A stretch of DNA of 5,779 bases, taken from NCBI GenBank assembly GCA_002410755.1, contig DHOL01000070.1, positions 1-5,779 of the forward strand, read 5' to 3'. Below the pieces are notes generated by a model, which made no database searches, was not told where the DNA came from, and worked only from the letters and a program-made list of their open reading frames with translations. Origin of the DNA: Ruminococcaceae bacterium UBA5391 (GTDB taxonomy: Bacteria > Bacillota > Clostridia > Oscillospirales > Acutalibacteraceae). The position numbers were made by a program, and so were the translations under genes. Of this stretch, positions 5,619-5,779 are shown piece by piece (the stretch's first letter is position 1; each line of letters begins with the position of its first letter).

Positions 5619-5779
5619 AACGGAAAATCAGGAATGAAGGCATGTATATCACGCCGCAGAAAGTTTACGGCACCATGGAGGGCGAAACCTGCAAAGACTG
5701 CCGCTTCTGTCTGGCAAGCGGGAACGAGAGAATTCGGGCGCGCTACTGCATCCGCTTTTGGAAACAGGAAAACCCAAAG
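5615..5779 (+). CDS. Small Cys-rich, probably zinc-binding phage protein (3' end outside window)
   Basis: An open frame runs from TTG 5615 to the window edge (55 codons seen). The start overlaps the loader stop as TTGA and has a perfect AGGAGG upstream. The N-terminus is basic (MKRKIRNEGMY). Residues 26-45 carry the cysteines C26, C29, C32 and C45 in the pattern CKDCRFC...YC, consistent with a small zinc-ribbon or knuckle. Short Cys-rich proteins are common in early regions of Bacillota phages and usually have no known function. ATG 5642 is an alternative start, but it lacks a comparable ribosome site. Because the gene is cut by the window, its total length and family remain open. Confidence 0.7.
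   Translation, partial: MKRKIRNEGMYITPQKVYGTMEGETCKDCRFCLASGNERIRARYCIRFWKQENPK

Overview
This window is an early-region segment of a temperate phage or prophage from a Bacillota host, probably an anaerobic clostridial or negativicute gut-type bacterium. The evidence for this is indirect. The gene set is typical of such prophages: a YqaJ exonuclease, a RecT annealing protein, a small HD-domain protein, a Lin1244/Lin1753-type replisome organizer and a DnaC-like loader with a Cys-rich N-terminus. Shine-Dalgarno sites are strong, TTG starts are used, and one gene closely matches the DNA-binding domain of Spo0A, the sporulation regulator of Bacillota. No integrase, repressor, structural gene, tRNA, rRNA or CRISPR array is visible, so prophage versus free phage cannot be decided here.

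All genes lie on the plus strand and are packed like one polycistronic unit. Most junctions are ATGA overlaps, where the start codon of one gene overlaps the stop of the previous one. Exceptions are an 11-base overlap near 519-529, a 34-base gap before the replisome organizer, an 80-base overlap between organizer and loader, and a TTGA overlap into the last gene. I see no promoter or terminator inside the window.

Layout: (i) 1-749 holds the tail of an unidentified gene and two small unidentified phage genes. (ii) 746-2466 is the recombination pair, YqaJ exonuclease then RecT. (iii) 2463-3969 holds an HD-domain protein with one predicted metal ligand changed to Tyr, a stand-alone Spo0A C-terminal DNA-binding domain, and an acidic protein of unknown function. 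(iv) 4004-5618 is the replication-initiation pair, organizer then helicase loader. (v) 5615 to the end is the start of a small Cys-rich, probably zinc-binding protein.

The likely joint logic is as follows. YqaJ resects phage DNA ends and RecT anneals the single strands. The organizer recognises an origin, and the loader places the host replicative helicase there, since no helicase is visible here. An A+T-rich block with three 15-base direct repeats inside the organizer gene (4460-4504) is a candidate origin. The most notable element is the receiver-less Spo0A DNA-binding domain embedded in this cassette. It could let the phage influence host sporulation or use 0A-box recognition for its own replication or transcription; both ideas are inference.
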